A program made the translations under genes and the position numbers. Shown piece after piece: positions 6,584-6,899 of a stretch of 6,899 bases of DNA. The notes below the pieces were generated by a model. The model did not search any database and was not told where the DNA came from. It was given only the letters and a program-made list of their open reading frames with translations. Origin of the DNA: Micrococcales bacterium (GTDB taxonomy: Bacteria > Actinomycetota > Actinomycetes > Actinomycetales > Microbacteriaceae); the NCBI GenBank assembly GCA_947441105.1, contig CANESN010000041.1, positions 1 through 6,899 on the forward strand. The letters are read 5' to 3'. Every line of letters begins with the position of its first letter. The stretch's first letter is position 1.

Positions 6584-6899
6584 GTGATTTACGGGCTGCT
6601 TACATTGACCAAACGCGCAGCTGCCAGCCGTTTTTTTACTCCTATCAGCACCCTGCTGATCACCGCGCTGGGAGCACTGCTTAGATTTGGCAATCTTGCG
6701 AACCCGCAGCTATTGGTATTCGACGAGACCTACTACGTAAAAGACGCCTTCACGCTCGGGTTATTCGGCCATGAGAAGCAGTGGCCGGATGGTGCGAATA
6801 CCGCCTTTGAAGCCGGCGACGTATCCGGCTTTATGCAAGATGGTGCCTATGTTGTCCACCCACCAGTTGGTAAGTGGATCATCTGGCTCGGTATGCAGC
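6584..6899 (+). CDS. pmt: Protein O-mannosyltransferase (GT39), N-terminal part, cut by window edge
   Basis: Bacterial PMTs are polytopic membrane enzymes that transfer mannose from polyprenyl-phosphate-mannose to Ser/Thr of proteins as they leave through Sec. Seen: 105 codons and one base from GTG at 6584. A short basic cytoplasmic segment (KRAAASR, about 9-15) is followed by a hydrophobic helix at about 17-36. The extracytoplasmic loop starts with FDETYY, whose Asp47-Glu48 match the acidic pair needed for catalysis in yeast Pmt1. Further on, VVHPPVGKW (90-98) is the conserved loop motif, just before what should be the second membrane helix. Start: GTG at 6584 sits 6 nt after a TANNNT hexamer, with an in-frame TAG at 6572-6574. 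TTG at 6605 is the alternative and would shorten the cytoplasmic segment by seven residues. The position divergent from rsmI matches Rv1002c/Rv1003 in M. tuberculosis. Family assignment is strong; most of the protein lies outside the window. Confidence 0.9.
   Translation, partial: MIYGLLTLTKRAAASRFFTPISTLLITALGALLRFGNLANPQLLVFDETYYVKDAFTLGLFGHEKQWPDGANTAFEAGDVSGFMQDGAYVVHPPVGKWIIWLGMQ

Noticed and set aside
6617..6624. GCAGCTGC palindrome near the pmt start
   Set aside because: An 8-bp palindrome without flanking symmetry is expected by chance, and it lies in coding sequence.
6592..6637. GGCTG/CAGCC inverted repeat followed by seven T, resembling a terminator on the plus strand
   Set aside because: The stem is only five pairs with a loop of about 26 nt, and it lies inside the probable pmt coding region just after its start. 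An attenuator is conceivable but not supported.

Overview
The window holds seven tightly packed genes. Six lie on the minus strand and run from about 6560 down to the left edge; one starts on the plus strand near 6584 and runs off the right edge. The organism is most likely an actinobacterium. The evidence is a bacterial protein O-mannosyltransferase gene divergent from rsmI, the order rsmI-metG-tatD-rsmA-ispE-ABC-F, and GHMP-kinase and ABC-F sequences that look actinobacterial. The order resembles the Mycobacterium tuberculosis Rv1002c (pmt), Rv1003 (rsmI), Rv1007c (metS), Rv1008 (tatD), Rv1010 (ksgA), Rv1011 (ispE) neighbourhood. Base composition is only moderately G+C-rich by eye, and there is almost no intergenic DNA. 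That would fit a small-genome, free-living lineage such as the freshwater Microbacteriaceae (Luna-type), but this placement is an inference.

Layout, in transcription order on the minus strand: rsmI (16S rRNA C1402 ribose methyltransferase), metG (methionyl-tRNA synthetase), tatD (metal-dependent hydrolase/nuclease), rsmA/ksgA (16S rRNA A1518/A1519 dimethyltransferase), ispE (CDP-methylerythritol kinase, isoprenoid synthesis), and a Uup-like ABC-F ATPase cut off at the left edge. Junctions are a 10-nt gap (rsmI-metG), a 4-nt ATGA overlap (metG-tatD), a 1-nt TAATG overlap (tatD-rsmA), a 4-nt GTGA overlap (rsmA-ispE) and a 1-nt TAATG overlap (ispE-ABC-F). This looks like one translationally coupled operon. 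No stretch over 300 bases is gene-free, and no tRNA, rRNA, CRISPR array, insertion sequence or convincing terminator is visible.

On the plus strand is the first part of a GT39 protein O-mannosyltransferase gene (pmt). The roughly 23-bp gap between rsmI and pmt appears to hold two divergent, overlapping -10 elements. Each sits 6-7 nt before a GTG codon, which suggests leaderless mRNAs in both directions. A third such element lies at the metG start.

Functionally the operon is mainly translation housekeeping (two 16S rRNA methyltransferases, one aminoacyl-tRNA synthetase, one ABC-F factor) with one essential isoprenoid enzyme. I found no previously undescribed system. The points worth a second look are the compact divergent promoter, the apparent leaderless starts, and the absence of the resuscitation-promoting-factor gene that lies between tatD and rsmA in mycobacteria and corynebacteria.
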